This document shows, piece by piece, positions 16,310 to 24,500 of a stretch of 37,147 nt of DNA (its first letter is position 1; each line of letters opens with the position of its first letter). Location of the stretch: the NCBI GenBank assembly GCA_030606335.1, contig JAUWGP010000027.1, positions 1-37,147 on the forward strand, read 5' to 3'. This DNA comes from Caldifarciminota bacterium. Lineage in GTDB: Bacteria > Hydrothermota > UBA3073. The notes beneath the pieces were generated by a model that saw only the letters and a program-made list of their open reading frames with translations, was not told the DNA's origin and did no database searches. Position numbers and translations under genes: made by a program.

Positions 16310-16364
16310 TATCTATGCTATTTTATATTTAATATAATCACTATTAGCACAAGGAGGTATTATC

Positions 16365-16640
16365 ATGAAGGTACAACCAATCGGAAGAAGGGTGCTTGTT
16401 GAACGTCTTGAGCAGGAAGAAATTAAAAAGGGAGGTATAATAATTCCTGATACAGTAAAGGAAAAGCCCCAACAAGGCAGGGTAATTGCTGTAGCCAAAC
16501 CAGGCAAAGACGAAGAGCCTATTCAGGTTAAGAAGGGAGACAAAATACTATTTGGTAAATACGCAGGTACTGAGATAGAGATCGAGGATAAAGAATATCT
16601 TATGATACAGGAGGATGATATCCTTGGTGTAATCGTTTAA
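16365..16640 (+). CDS. groES: Co-chaperonin GroES
   Basis: This 91-residue heptameric lid of the GroEL cage closes the folding chamber in the cytoplasm. It has the typical start KVQPIGRRVLVERLEQEE, the mobile loop KKGGIIIPDTVKEKPQQG and the ending EYLMIQEDDILGVI. Length is normal. AAGGAGG 8 nt before ATG fixes the start. It is the first gene after the consensus promoter, with groEL 59 nt downstream. Confidence 0.98.
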   Translation: MKVQPIGRRVLVERLEQEEIKKGGIIIPDTVKEKPQQGRVIAVAKPGKDEEPIQVKKGDKILFGKYAGTEIEIEDKEYLMIQEDDILGVIV

Positions 16641-16699
16641 TTATTAAAAAATCGATAATAAATTTATAGAACAACGAGACAATTAAAGGGGGTGAAACT

Positions 16700-18337
16700 A
16701 TGGCAGCAAAGGAGATTATTTATAGTGAAGATGCAAGGGCTAAAATCAAAAGTGGTATCGAAAAACTAACGAAGGCAGTAAAGGTAACATTGGGTCCCAA
16801 AGGAAGAAATGTAACCTTAGAGAAGAAATTTGGTGCACCAACTGTTACCAAAGATGGGGTTACAGTTGCGAAAGAAATAGAGCTCGAGGATGCATTTGAG
16901 AATATGGGTGCTCAGATGGTTCGAGAGGTTGCCTCAAAGACATCCGATGTAGCAGGTGATGGAACCACAACCGCCACAATACTCGCCTGGGCAATATATA
17001 AAGAAGGCATGAAGAATGTGGTTGCTGGTTCTAATCCAATGGCCTTAAAGAGAGGTATAGAGAAGTCAGTAAATAAGATTGTGGATGAATTGGGAAAGAT
17101 CTCCATACCCATTACTGGAAAGAAAGAGATTGCCCAGGTTGGTAAGATTTCTGCAAACAACGACGAGGAGATAGGCAATATAATTGCAGATGCTATGGAT
17201 AAAACAGGCAAAGACGGAGTTATAACTGTCGAGGAAGGTAAGGGTTTTGGATTTGAACTGGATCTTGTTGAAGGAATGCAGTTTGATAGAGGTTACATAT
17301 CTCCATATTTTGTGACAAATGCAGAGAGGATGGAAACCGTTCTTGAGGAACCTTATATCCTGATATTTGACAAAAAAATCTCTGCGATGAAAGACTTCCT
17401 TCCAGTATTAGAGAAAACAGCACAGGCAGGTAAACCCTTAATCATAGTGGCTGAGGACATCGAGGGAGAAGCACTCGCTACACTGGTGGTTAACAAGATA
17501 AGGGGAACACTTCAGTGCTGTGCAGTCAAGGCACCAGGATATGGCGACAGGAGAAAAGAAATGCTCGAGGATATAGCAATACTTACTGGTGGTAAGGTTA
17601 TCTCGGAAGAAAAGGGTATGAAACTCGATGCAACGAGAATAGAGGATCTCGGGAAAGCTAAGAAGATCAAGATTGATAAGGAGAATACAACCATAGTAGA
17701 GGGTCTGGGAGCCAAGTCAGATATTCAGGCAAGGATATCACAGATAAAGTTACAGGTAGAGGAGACTAAATCCGATTATGATAAAGAGAAACTTCAGGAG
17801 AGATTGGCAAGACTTGCAGGTGGAGTTGCCGTGATTAATGTGGGTGCTGTTACAGAGATAGAGATGAAGGAAAAGAAGGCAAGAGTTGAGGATGCACTAC
17901 ATGCTACAAAAGCTGCCCGGGATGAGGGTATCGTACCTGGCGGTGGAATAGCATACCTGAGATGCATCAATAAACTTGATGAACTAAAACTTGAGGGAGA
18001 TGAGAAGATAGGAGTCAATATTATAAAAAAGGCACTCTGTGAACCAGCAAGACAGCTGATAATAAATGCAGGTGAGGAACCGTCAGTAATACTGGATAAG
18101 ATTAAAAAGAGCAAGGAAGAAAACTTTGGATTTGACGTTGAAAAATGCATTTATACTAATATGGTCAAGGCAGGAATCATTGACCCCACAAAGGTTACCA
18201 GGATAGCACTACAGAACTCATCATCAGTAGCTACACTCCTTATAACTACAGAGGCTATGGTATCTGAAAAGAAAGAGGAGGAACCTACACCACCTGCAAT
18301 GCCTCCTGGTGGCATGGGTGGTGGATACGGATATTAA
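16700..18337 (+). CDS. groEL: Chaperonin GroEL
   Basis: This 545-residue, 60-kDa subunit of the double-ring folding machine hydrolyses ATP to encapsulate non-native proteins under GroES. Family marks are [18 protein letters not shown], the ATP-binding motif [14 protein letters not shown], apical-domain [16 protein letters not shown], and a C-terminal Gly/Met tail ending GGMGGGYGY. Length is normal. AAGGGGGTG precedes ATG. It is co-transcribed with groES, and the FmdB-type gene follows after 25 nt. Only one copy is in the window. Confidence 0.98.
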   Translation: MAAKEIIYSEDARAKIKSGIEKLTKAVKVTLGPKGRNVTLEKKFGAPTVTKDGVTVAKEIELEDAFENMGAQMVREVASKTSDVAGDGTTTATILAWAIYKEGMKNVVAGSNPMALKRGIEKSVNKIVDELGKISIPITGKKEIAQVGKISANNDEEIGNIIADAMDKTGKDGVITVEEGKGFGFELDLVEGMQFDRGYISPYFVTNAERMETVLEEPYILIFDKKISAMKDFLPVLEKTAQAGKPLIIVAEDIEGEALATLVVNKIRGTLQCCAVKAPGYGDRRKEMLEDIAILTGGKVISEEKGMKLDATRIEDLGKAKKIKIDKENTTIVEGLGAKSDIQARISQIKLQVEETKSDYDKEKLQERLARLAGGVAVINVGAVTEIEMKEKKARVEDALHATKAARDEGIVPGGGIAYLRCINKLDELKLEGDEKIGVNIIKKALCEPARQLIINAGEEPSVILDKIKKSKEENFGFDVEKCIYTNMVKAGIIDPTKVTRIALQNSSSVATLLITTEAMVSEKKEEEPTPPAMPPGGMGGGYGY

Positions 18338-18362
18338 GAGTATACTATAAGGAGGTTATAAT

Positions 18363-18602
18363 ATGCCCACGTACGACTATGAATGCACACTCTGCGGTCA
18401 CAGATTTGAGAGATTTCACGGAATGACTGAGACTATAGAGGTTTTTTGTCCTTTGTGCTGTGGAAAGGCAAAAAAGTGTATTTCGAGTATTACAGGTTTC
18501 ATTCTTAAAGGTTCAGGATTCTATGTGAATGATTACAAGAAGAAGGAAAAGGGTGAAAAAAGGGAGAAAGCGAACAATGGACAGAAAAAACCTGCGGATT
18601 GA
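18363..18602 (+). CDS. FmdB/CxxC zinc-ribbon family protein
   Basis: This 79-residue protein begins PTYDYECTLCGHRFE, the hallmark of the FmdB regulatory-protein family. Cys8/Cys11 and Cys29/Cys32 (with Cys33 adjacent) would bind one zinc. The C-terminal third is lysine-rich and probably disordered. The biochemical role is not established for the family; some members were named from formamidase operons. AGGAGGT before ATG and the 25-nt gap make it the third gene of the groESL transcript, which ends at the hairpin at 18719-18748. Confidence 0.9.
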   Translation: MPTYDYECTLCGHRFERFHGMTETIEVFCPLCCGKAKKCISSITGFILKGSGFYVNDYKKKEKGEKREKANNGQKKPAD

Positions 18603-18672
18603 TATAACTAACCTTGGTTATTATTCGCATGTTTTCTAAATAATAGTTCGGTTATATGAAGATGGCATATTA

Positions 18673-18709
18673 ATAACAGTAGATTCATATATTTCTGTTA
18701 TCCTTATAG
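18673..18709 (+). repeat. Hairpin followed by ATCCTTATAG, also in the ptsH leader
   Basis: ATAACAG (18673-18679) can pair with CTGTTAT (18695-18701), and the RNA continues CCTTATAG. In the ptsH leader AAACAGT/ACTGTTT (20104-20110 with 20133-20139) is likewise followed by ATCCTTATAG. Here it lies in the 3' untranslated region of the groESL-fmdB transcript. It could be a small shared RNA element or a repeat fragment. Confidence 0.35.
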
Positions 18710-18718
18710 ACAATATTA

Positions 18719-18748
18719 GTAAAGGGGGTCTTACAAGACCCCCTTTAC
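18719..18748. terminator. Hairpin terminator after groES-groEL-fmdB
   Basis: GTAAAGGGGGTCTT (18719-18732) and AAGACCCCCTTTAC (18735-18748) form a stem of up to 14 bp; the tip must open to give a workable loop. The downstream TATATATTTATACATTTT is U-rich but not a pure U tract. The strength and position fit the end of the chaperonin operon. Confidence 0.8.
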
Positions 18749-19083
18749 TATATATTTATACATTTTAATCCAACACCTGTATGCCCATTTAAAAGCTATG
18801 TTTAAATAACTATCACCTAAAAAGATAAGCTTGAATGTCCTTTTTAAAAACATTTTTTAGGTAGTGTTAAATAGAATATGAAAGTGAAAATGTAGGGGTT
18901 CGATTTATCGAACCCGTAATAGAAACGGGTCGGATACCCGTCTGCCGTCGGGCAGGAATCCGATCCCTACAAGAATTAGGGGGAGGTAAGCAAAAAGTAG
19001 ATAATTACTTTAAAAACTGTTGTCTATTAAAAATTAGTTGAGATATTTTTCACAGTGCTTATTTTTTAGCAAGGGAGATTTAT
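18749..19083. repeat. Gene-free spacer with inverted repeat and interspersed repeat copy A
   Basis: No gene is seen. ACCTAAAAA (18815-18823) is inverted at 18854-18862. From 18861 to 19051 lies copy A of an interspersed element matching 36786-36986, starting GTAGT and ending AGATATTTTTC. Its core has hairpin GGGTTCGATTTATCGAACCC and is bounded by TGTAGG and CCTACA. The element ends 32 nt before the purM start codon. Confidence 0.75.
18861..19051. repeat. Interspersed palindromic element, copy A
   Basis: It aligns along its whole length (~190 bp) with 36786-36986, with a 9-10 nt insertion in the other copy and scattered substitutions. Features are a TGTAGG...CCTACA outer pair; hairpin GGTTCGATTTATCGAACC; CGGGTCGGATACCCG; GTCTGCCGTCGGGCAG; then a conserved AT-rich tail with TAATTACTTTAAAAACTGT. 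No ORF is inside. It is non-coding, possibly a MITE- or REP-like mobile element. Confidence 0.8.
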
Positions 19084-20055
19084 ATGTTATACAAAGATGC
19101 CGGGGTAGATATAAGCAAGACTGATTCTCTAATCTCCTATTTAAAGAAATTCTCAAGCGAGATCGGTAGATTTGGAGGAGTCTTTCCACTTGATGATAAG
19201 ATGTTGGTATCATCTGTGGATGGTGTTGGTACAAAACTACTTGTTGCTATCTCTCTAAAAAGACATGACACTATAGGTGAAGACCTTGTAAATCATTGTG
19301 TAAATGATATACTCTGTGAGGGAGCAAGACCTCTATTCTTTATGGATTACATCAGTGTTAGCAAACTAAGGAAATCTATATTTAAGAGTTTGATTTCAGG
19401 TTTGGTAAGAGGGTGTAAGAACAATGGGATTGCCCTTTTGGGAGGTGAGACAGCTGAGCTCCCATCATTCTTTAGAGGTGATATTTACGACCTGGTAGGT
19501 TTCATTGTTGGTATTGCAGAGAAGAGAATAACAGGTAATAATATAACGGAAAAGGATTTGCTCATAGGATTACCTTCAAATGGTTTGCATACAAATGGAT
19601 TCTCTCTTGTGCGAAAGATTATAGAAGAGAAAAATCTATCTCTTAAGAGTTATCAACCAGAGTTTGGTCATACTATTGGCGAGGAACTTTTGAGGACACA
19701 CCGCTCATATCTCAGTGTTATATCTCCATTTCTACCTCCTTCTTCATCTCCCTGTATTATAAAGGGAATGGCACATATAACCGGTGGAGGCTTTTATGGC
19801 AATATTAACAGGATTGTCCCTGAGGAATATGGAGTTGTTATTAAGAAGAGCAGTTGGGAGGTTCCTCCAGTTTTCAAGTTTATAAAAAAGATTGGCAATG
19901 TACCAGAAGATGAGATGTACAGAGTTTTTAATATGGGTATAGGTATAGTGTTGATTGTAGATAGGAATTCTGCTGGTTTCGTTCTTAATAAGGCAGAAGA
20001 GGGTCTTGTGATAGGAGAAGTGAAGAAGGGAAAAGGGGTATCATTAATATTTTAA
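19084..20055 (+). CDS. purM: Phosphoribosylformylglycinamidine cyclo-ligase (PurM, AIR synthetase)
   Basis: This 323-residue enzyme closes the imidazole ring in de novo purine synthesis, using ATP to convert FGAM to AIR. It has the PurM fold: LYKDAGVDISKTDSLI at the N-terminus, SSVDGVGTKLLVA, HCVNDILCEGARPLFFMDYI, LLGGETAELP, NGLHTNGFSLVRKI and HITGGGFYGNINRI. It is slightly shorter than the usual ~345 residues, mainly at the ends. AAGGGAG precedes ATG. No other purine gene is nearby. It lies between an interspersed repeat and the PTS promoter, probably as a single-gene unit. Confidence 0.95.
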   Translation: MLYKDAGVDISKTDSLISYLKKFSSEIGRFGGVFPLDDKMLVSSVDGVGTKLLVAISLKRHDTIGEDLVNHCVNDILCEGARPLFFMDYISVSKLRKSIFKSLISGLVRGCKNNGIALLGGETAELPSFFRGDIYDLVGFIVGIAEKRITGNNITEKDLLIGLPSNGLHTNGFSLVRKIIEEKNLSLKSYQPEFGHTIGEELLRTHRSYLSVISPFLPPSSSPCIIKGMAHITGGGFYGNINRIVPEEYGVVIKKSSWEVPPVFKFIKKIGNVPEDEMYRVFNMGIGIVLIVDRNSAGFVLNKAEEGLVIGEVKKGKGVSLIF

Positions 20056-20057
20056 TC

Positions 20058-20086
20058 TTGACTAATCTGCTTTTTTGTAGTATAAT
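20058..20086 (+). promoter_or_regulatory. Promoter for ptsH-ptsI
   Basis: TTGACT (20058-20063) and TATAAT (20081-20086) have a 17-bp spacer. The box begins 3 nt after the purM stop codon. The expected start near 20093 gives a leader of about 125 nt. Within it AAACAGT (20104-20110) can pair with ACTGTTT (20133-20139), followed by ATCCTTATAG, a motif shared with the fmdB 3' region. Confidence 0.8.
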
Positions 20087-20219
20087 AAAGGTAGGAGATT
20101 ACTAAACAGTTAACGTTTTGAAAGGCACTTATACTGTTTATCCTTATAGCATCGATTTAGTCTCTTATTCTCTACCAGGAGATGAAAAAAGATAAAACAT
20201 TTCACAATTTTTATAATGT

Positions 20220-20489
20220 ATGGTTTATAAAGAAAAGATTAAGGTAATAAATTCACTTGGACTTCATGCTCGTCCTGCCTCTATGATTGTCCAGGTAGCA
20301 AGTAAATATGACTCTGAGATTACTTTAAAGAAGGATGATGTTAAGGTAAATGCAAAAAGCATAATGGGTGTCATGCTGCTCGCAGCAGAGAAGGGGTCGG
20401 AAGTAGAGATAGAGGCTATCGGTGATGATTCCAAAGAAGCAGTAGTTGCAGTCAAGGAGCTTTTTATTCGTAAATTTGATGAAGAATGA
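20220..20489 (+). CDS. ptsH: Phosphocarrier protein HPr
   Basis: This 89-residue cytoplasmic phosphocarrier accepts phosphate from enzyme I on His16 (SLGLHARPAS) and passes it to EII domains or regulators. Ser47 in NAKSIMGVM occupies the regulatory serine position known from HPr kinase-controlled HPr, so dual control is possible if such a kinase exists elsewhere. Length and fold signature are normal. The stop overlaps the ptsI start by 4 nt (ATGA). No ribosome-binding site is obvious just before ATG, although the start is fixed by family alignment. No EII gene is in the window, so sugar transport versus regulatory use is open. Confidence 0.95.
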   Translation: MVYKEKIKVINSLGLHARPASMIVQVASKYDSEITLKKDDVKVNAKSIMGVMLLAAEKGSEVEIEAIGDDSKEAVVAVKELFIRKFDEE

Positions 20490-22243
20490 TAAGAAAAAGG
20501 AATAAAATATTAAGGGGTATTCCATCATCTCCAGGTATTTCGCTCCAAAGAGTAATCCTGCATGAGGGCGAAGAAAACCTAATTTTTAAGTACGAAGTAA
20601 GCGATGTTGAGAGAGAGGAAAAGATATTTAATAAGGCCGTAGAACGTACAAAGCAAGAAATCATTGCAATCAAGAAAAGGCTTAAAGCCATTACTGATCC
20701 ATACAGTGCGAAGATATTTGATGCACAAATACTCTTTCTTGAAGATAAAGATGTGATATTAAAAACCATCAATAGCATAAAAAGGGGTAAAAATAATGCA
20801 GCATGGGCGTTTAACCACATTGTACATGAGGTAGCATTATCTTTACATAGTGACCAAAACGTCTTTTTCAGTGATAGGTTAGGAGAAGTTGATGATGTAG
20901 TGTCGAGGGTTATAAGAAATATTGGTGGAGAGAGTTCAGGTATATGTGATGGGATAGAGGGTGAATGTAATCTGGCGGCACACAGTATTGCCCCCTCTAA
21001 CATAGCCCTGTGTCCAGGCAAAAAGGTGAAAGGCATTGCGACTGAAATGGGAGGAAGGACCTCTCATACGAGTATAGTTGCCAAAGCATTGGGAATGCCA
21101 GCAGTGACTGGTGTTCAGGATTTGTTGAAAAACATACAAAACAATGATTTCATAATTATAGATGGTTCAAGGGGAGTTGTGGTTATAAACCCGAATGAGT
21201 CTACACTAAAGACATACGAGGAAAGGGCACGTAGATATAGAGACTATGTGAAAGGCCTTGTCAGTCTTTCAGATATACAGCCAACAACAATTGATGGTCA
21301 TACAATAGAACTCTCAGCAAATATTGAGTTACCATTAGAGGTCAAATCTGCTATTGACTTTGGAGCAAGAGGAATTGGTCTCTTTAGGACTGAATTTTTG
21401 TTTATAGATGGGATTCCATCTGAGGAGGAGCAGTTTAAGACTTATAGGCATTGTGCTGAGATGATAAAACCTAATTCAGTTATAATAAGGACTGTTGACA
21501 TTGCAGGAGATAAACTTTTTAACGATGCTTCATTACGTGATACAAATCCATTCCTTGGCTGGAGAGCAGTAAGAGTATATATTAAAGAGAAGAGTATATT
21601 GAGGACACAACTCAGAGCTATGTTGAAGGCTTCTGCTTATGGAGATATAAAAATTATGTTCCCTTTTATTTCGGCCATCGAAGAGATCAAAACTCTAAAT
21701 GATATATTGGGAAAGGTAAAAAGAGAGTTAAAGAAAGAAAAAATTAAATATGATGAACATATTGAGGTCGGTATTATGGTAGAAGTACCTTCTGCTGCTA
21801 TTCTTGCCCAGGAGTTTGCAAAGGAGGTTGACTTTTTCTCTATTGGTTCAAATGACCTTACTCAGTACACTCTCGCCTGCGATAGAGGTAACCCGAGGGT
21901 TGCAGACCTCTTTAGACCATTACATCCTGCCCACTTGAAACTTATCAAAAACACGGTAGATGCAGGTCATTCACAGGACATCTGGGTAGGACTGTGTGGA
22001 GAATTGGGGGGTGAAACTTTGGCAATACCATTACTTTTAGGTCTGGACCTTGATGAATTATCTGTATGCCCAACCAGGATACCTGAGGTAAAGAGTATAA
22101 TAAGACATCTTACACTTGGTGAGTGCCATGAGATAGCATCTAAAGCCCTTTCTATGGCCAGTGCCATTGATATAGAGAAATATCTCACTAATATACTCAA
22201 GGAGAAGCTCAAGGATATGGATGAAATATTGGCTGAGATCTAA
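20486..22243 (+). CDS. ptsI: Phosphoenolpyruvate-protein phosphotransferase (enzyme I)
   Basis: This 585-residue enzyme transfers phosphate from PEP to HPr. The N-terminal HPr-binding and phospho-His domains carry GGRTSHTSIVAKALG with active His194. The C-terminal TIM-barrel PEP domain has RGIGLFRTEFLF, NPFLGWRAVRV, SIGSNDLTQYTLACDRGN and the catalytic Cys504 in VGLCGELGG. Length matches the sugar-PTS type (about 570-590 residues). There is no N-terminal GAF domain as in PtsP. Translational coupling to ptsH through ATGA overlap is expected. The next operon, a sugar-phosphate isomerase and nucleotidyltransferase, is 134 nt away and may be co-regulated. Confidence 0.97.
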   Translation: MIRKRNKILRGIPSSPGISLQRVILHEGEENLIFKYEVSDVEREEKIFNKAVERTKQEIIAIKKRLKAITDPYSAKIFDAQILFLEDKDVILKTINSIKRGKNNAAWAFNHIVHEVALSLHSDQNVFFSDRLGEVDDVVSRVIRNIGGESSGICDGIEGECNLAAHSIAPSNIALCPGKKVKGIATEMGGRTSHTSIVAKALGMPAVTGVQDLLKNIQNNDFIIIDGSRGVVVINPNESTLKTYEERARRYRDYVKGLVSLSDIQPTTIDGHTIELSANIELPLEVKSAIDFGARGIGLFRTEFLFIDGIPSEEEQFKTYRHCAEMIKPNSVIIRTVDIAGDKLFNDASLRDTNPFLGWRAVRVYIKEKSILRTQLRAMLKASAYGDIKIMFPFISAIEEIKTLNDILGKVKRELKKEKIKYDEHIEVGIMVEVPSAAILAQEFAKEVDFFSIGSNDLTQYTLACDRGNPRVADLFRPLHPAHLKLIKNTVDAGHSQDIWVGLCGELGGETLAIPLLLGLDLDELSVCPTRIPEVKSIIRHLTLGECHEIASKALSMASAIDIEKYLTNILKEKLKDMDEILAEI

Positions 22244-22377
22244 AAAACAATGTCCTAAAGTTACAGCATATCATTAAGACAACTATATTGAATATCAACA
22301 ATTTTTATTTCAACAAGAGAGTTTATTGCTTGGTACAACATTAAATTTTATATTTTGGGAATTTTTTGTAGAGAGTT

Positions 22378-23355
22378 ATGAATATAGATAACCAGAATAT
22401 GAAGCAAGTTTTAAAAAATTTCCCTCAGCAGGTCTTAGAAGGTATAGATATAGGTAAGCAGGCATTGATTCCTCGGATCGATTTTAAAAATATCATCTTC
22501 TGTGGCATGGGTGGTTCTGCAATTGGTGGGGATATAATGGCAAGTATTGTTAATTCATTACCAATTCTGGTTTCACGTTCATACGATATACCAAAATGGA
22601 TTGATAAGCAAACTCTTGCATTTGTGGTTTCTTACTCTGGGAATACAGAAGAGACACTCGCCGCATATGAAAGACTTGTTGAAACGGGTGCAAATATAAT
22701 TCGCATCACATCAGGTGGTCAGCTTGCAGAGAAAAAATACGGAGCCCTTGTAAGGATTCCTGCAACAGGACTTCAACCAAGGTGCGCAATTGGCTACCTG
22801 TTCTTCTCTTCCTATATGATCCTCCAAAGACTGGGAGTTGTAAATGATGTTTTAGATGAGGTTATAAGTGTAATAAAAACCCAGGCTAAAACACTTGAGA
22901 AAGAAGATAGTATTGCATATAATCTTGCCTCCAAACTTGTTAATAGACTCCCTATAATATATACATCATCCCCTCTTGAATCTGTTGCAAGAAGATGGCA
23001 GGCACAGTTTAACGAAAACTCGAAGATTCTGGCACACATTAATGTATTCCCGGAACTCAATCACAACGAGATAGTGGGTTTTGGGTCACCATCAATCGAT
23101 AATTTAGTTATAATTTTAAGAGATAGATGTTTCAATTCGAGGATTAAAAAAAGAATTGATATAACAAAAGAAATCTTTTCCTCCTTTACTTCGGGGATAG
23201 AGGAGATATACTCGGAGGGAGATTCACTACCCACGAGACTCTTTTCACTCATATATATAGGTGATTGGACAAGTTATCATCTCGCCATGATAAGAGATAT
23301 AGACCCCACACCAGTTGAGAGGATAATGAATCTAAAGGAAAGACTAAAAACATGA
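22378..23355 (+). CDS. Bifunctional phosphoglucose/phosphomannose isomerase (SIS family)
   Basis: This 325-residue SIS-domain enzyme interconverts fructose-6-phosphate with glucose-6- or mannose-6-phosphate. Visible signatures are FCGMGGSAIGGDIM, SYSGNTEETLAAYE, IPATGLQPRCAIGYL and RRWQAQFNENSK, with the catalytic segment FPELNHNEIVGF, characteristic of the archaeal and bacterial Pgi/Pmi group rather than classical Pgi. Two SIS halves occupy about 20-160 and 180-300. The 3' end overlaps the nucleotidyltransferase start by 4 nt, so both probably feed hexose phosphates toward nucleotide-sugar synthesis. A weak AGAGAG precedes ATG. No consensus promoter was found. Confidence 0.93.
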   Translation: MNIDNQNMKQVLKNFPQQVLEGIDIGKQALIPRIDFKNIIFCGMGGSAIGGDIMASIVNSLPILVSRSYDIPKWIDKQTLAFVVSYSGNTEETLAAYERLVETGANIIRITSGGQLAEKKYGALVRIPATGLQPRCAIGYLFFSSYMILQRLGVVNDVLDEVISVIKTQAKTLEKEDSIAYNLASKLVNRLPIIYTSSPLESVARRWQAQFNENSKILAHINVFPELNHNEIVGFGSPSIDNLVIILRDRCFNSRIKKRIDITKEIFSSFTSGIEEIYSEGDSLPTRLFSLIYIGDWTSYHLAMIRDIDPTPVERIMNLKERLKT

Positions 23356-24329
23356 AGCTTATACTGCCAGTAGCGGGTGAAGGTACAAGACTTCGACCTC
23401 ATACATATAACCTTCCAAAGGTATTAATCCCGGTTGCAGGAAAACCTATGATAGGTCATATCATTGATGAGGTTCTTTCTTCCATTAAGATAGAAGAAAT
23501 AATATTCATAGTCGGTCAATTTGGAGAAAAGATAGCTGAATTTATTGAGAAAAATTACGACCTAAAGGCATTCTATTTTAAACAGGTTGAACTTCTTGGA
23601 CTGGCACACGCAGTCTCACTCTCAAAGGATAGGTTCAAGATGGGTGAACCCACATTTATAATTTATGGAGATACACTATTTCATGCCAACCTGAAAGATG
23701 CTGTAAGAGATATAGATGGTTGTATCGGTGTAAAAGAGGTGGAGGATCCAAGAAGATTCGGAATTGTGGAGCTTGAAAGTGGTTTCATAACCAGACTTGA
23801 AGAAAAGCCTGACAACCCAAAGACTAACCTTGCTACAGTGGGTGTAAATTATATTAAAGATACGAAACACCTCTTCACTGCAATAGAACAGATTATTAGA
23901 GGTGGTAAAAGGACAAAGGGAGAGTTTCAACTTACCGACGCCTTTCAATTGATGGTTGAGGATGGTGCAAGACTCCAACCTTTCCTGATCGATGATTGGT
24001 TTGACTGCGGTAAACCTGAAACCCTACTCAACACAAATAGAATACTTCTTGAAGAAAATGGGAATTACCAGGAACAGATAAATACTATTATAATACCCCC
24101 GGTATATATTCACCCCAAAGCAAGTGTAGAAAGCTCGGTAATTGGTCCCTTTGTATCTATATCAAAGAATGCCCATATAGTATCGTCAATTATTACCAAT
24201 TCGATTATATTTGAAGATGCCTATGTTGAAGGACTCGTTCTTGATTCGTCAATAATAGGAAAAAATGTAATATGTAAGGGAACATTCAAACACCTGAATG
24301 TTGGTGATACATCAAATGTTGATTTGTGA
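23352..24329 (+). CDS. Sugar-phosphate nucleotidyltransferase with left-handed beta-helix tail
   Basis: This 325-residue enzyme joins a nucleoside triphosphate and a sugar-1-phosphate. The Rossmann-like catalytic domain (about 1-235) begins LILPVAGEGTRLRPHT with PKVLIPVAGKPMIGHI. It continues with FIIYGDTLFH and EEKPDNPKTNLA. Residues about 240-325 are hexapeptide-repeat like (IHPKASVESSVIGPFV). Overall it resembles glucose-1-phosphate thymidylyl- or uridylyltransferase-like proteins of the archaeal type. Base and sugar specificity cannot be read from sequence. Overlap with the isomerase gene (ATGA) indicates translational coupling and a joint role in cell-surface sugar supply. Confidence 0.9.
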   Translation: MKLILPVAGEGTRLRPHTYNLPKVLIPVAGKPMIGHIIDEVLSSIKIEEIIFIVGQFGEKIAEFIEKNYDLKAFYFKQVELLGLAHAVSLSKDRFKMGEPTFIIYGDTLFHANLKDAVRDIDGCIGVKEVEDPRRFGIVELESGFITRLEEKPDNPKTNLATVGVNYIKDTKHLFTAIEQIIRGGKRTKGEFQLTDAFQLMVEDGARLQPFLIDDWFDCGKPETLLNTNRILLEENGNYQEQINTIIIPPVYIHPKASVESSVIGPFVSISKNAHIVSSIITNSIIFEDAYVEGLVLDSSIIGKNVICKGTFKHLNVGDTSNVDL

Positions 24330-24500
24330 AATGTAAACAATTTTTAAGTCAATATATAAGAACCATCAATAATACTTAAGAGTAACCAAGGGTTGTAATT
24401 GATAAATAAATCGTAAAAACAATAAAAGGCTTCTAAAGACATCTACCAATTAAAACAATCAGGCGATTTGGGGGATAATCATACGTTGAAAGGGGGAAAC

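Noticed and set aside
16198-16364. CIRCE heat-shock operator upstream of groES
   Set aside because: Only a TTAGCAC-like half (ATTAGCAC near 16343) is present; no GAGTGCTAA partner at 9-bp spacing was found.
18893-18925. tRNA gene (GGTTCGA T-loop-like motif)
   Set aside because: GGTTCGATTTATCGAACC is a simple palindrome inside a repeat; no acceptor or anticodon arms can be drawn around it.
20464-21036. 190-residue antisense ORF opposite ptsI
   Set aside because: It is a shadow of the conserved enzyme I frame, with low-complexity Ser/Leu composition and no start signals.
24330-24500. SAM riboswitch upstream of metK
   Set aside because: The leader lacks recognisable SAM-I, SAM-II or SAM-IV core motifs and a terminator/antiterminator pair.
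24468-24500. Upstream TTG start for metK
   Set aside because: It adds 11 residues not seen in the family and runs through the AAAGGGGG ribosome-binding site of the ATG at 24501.
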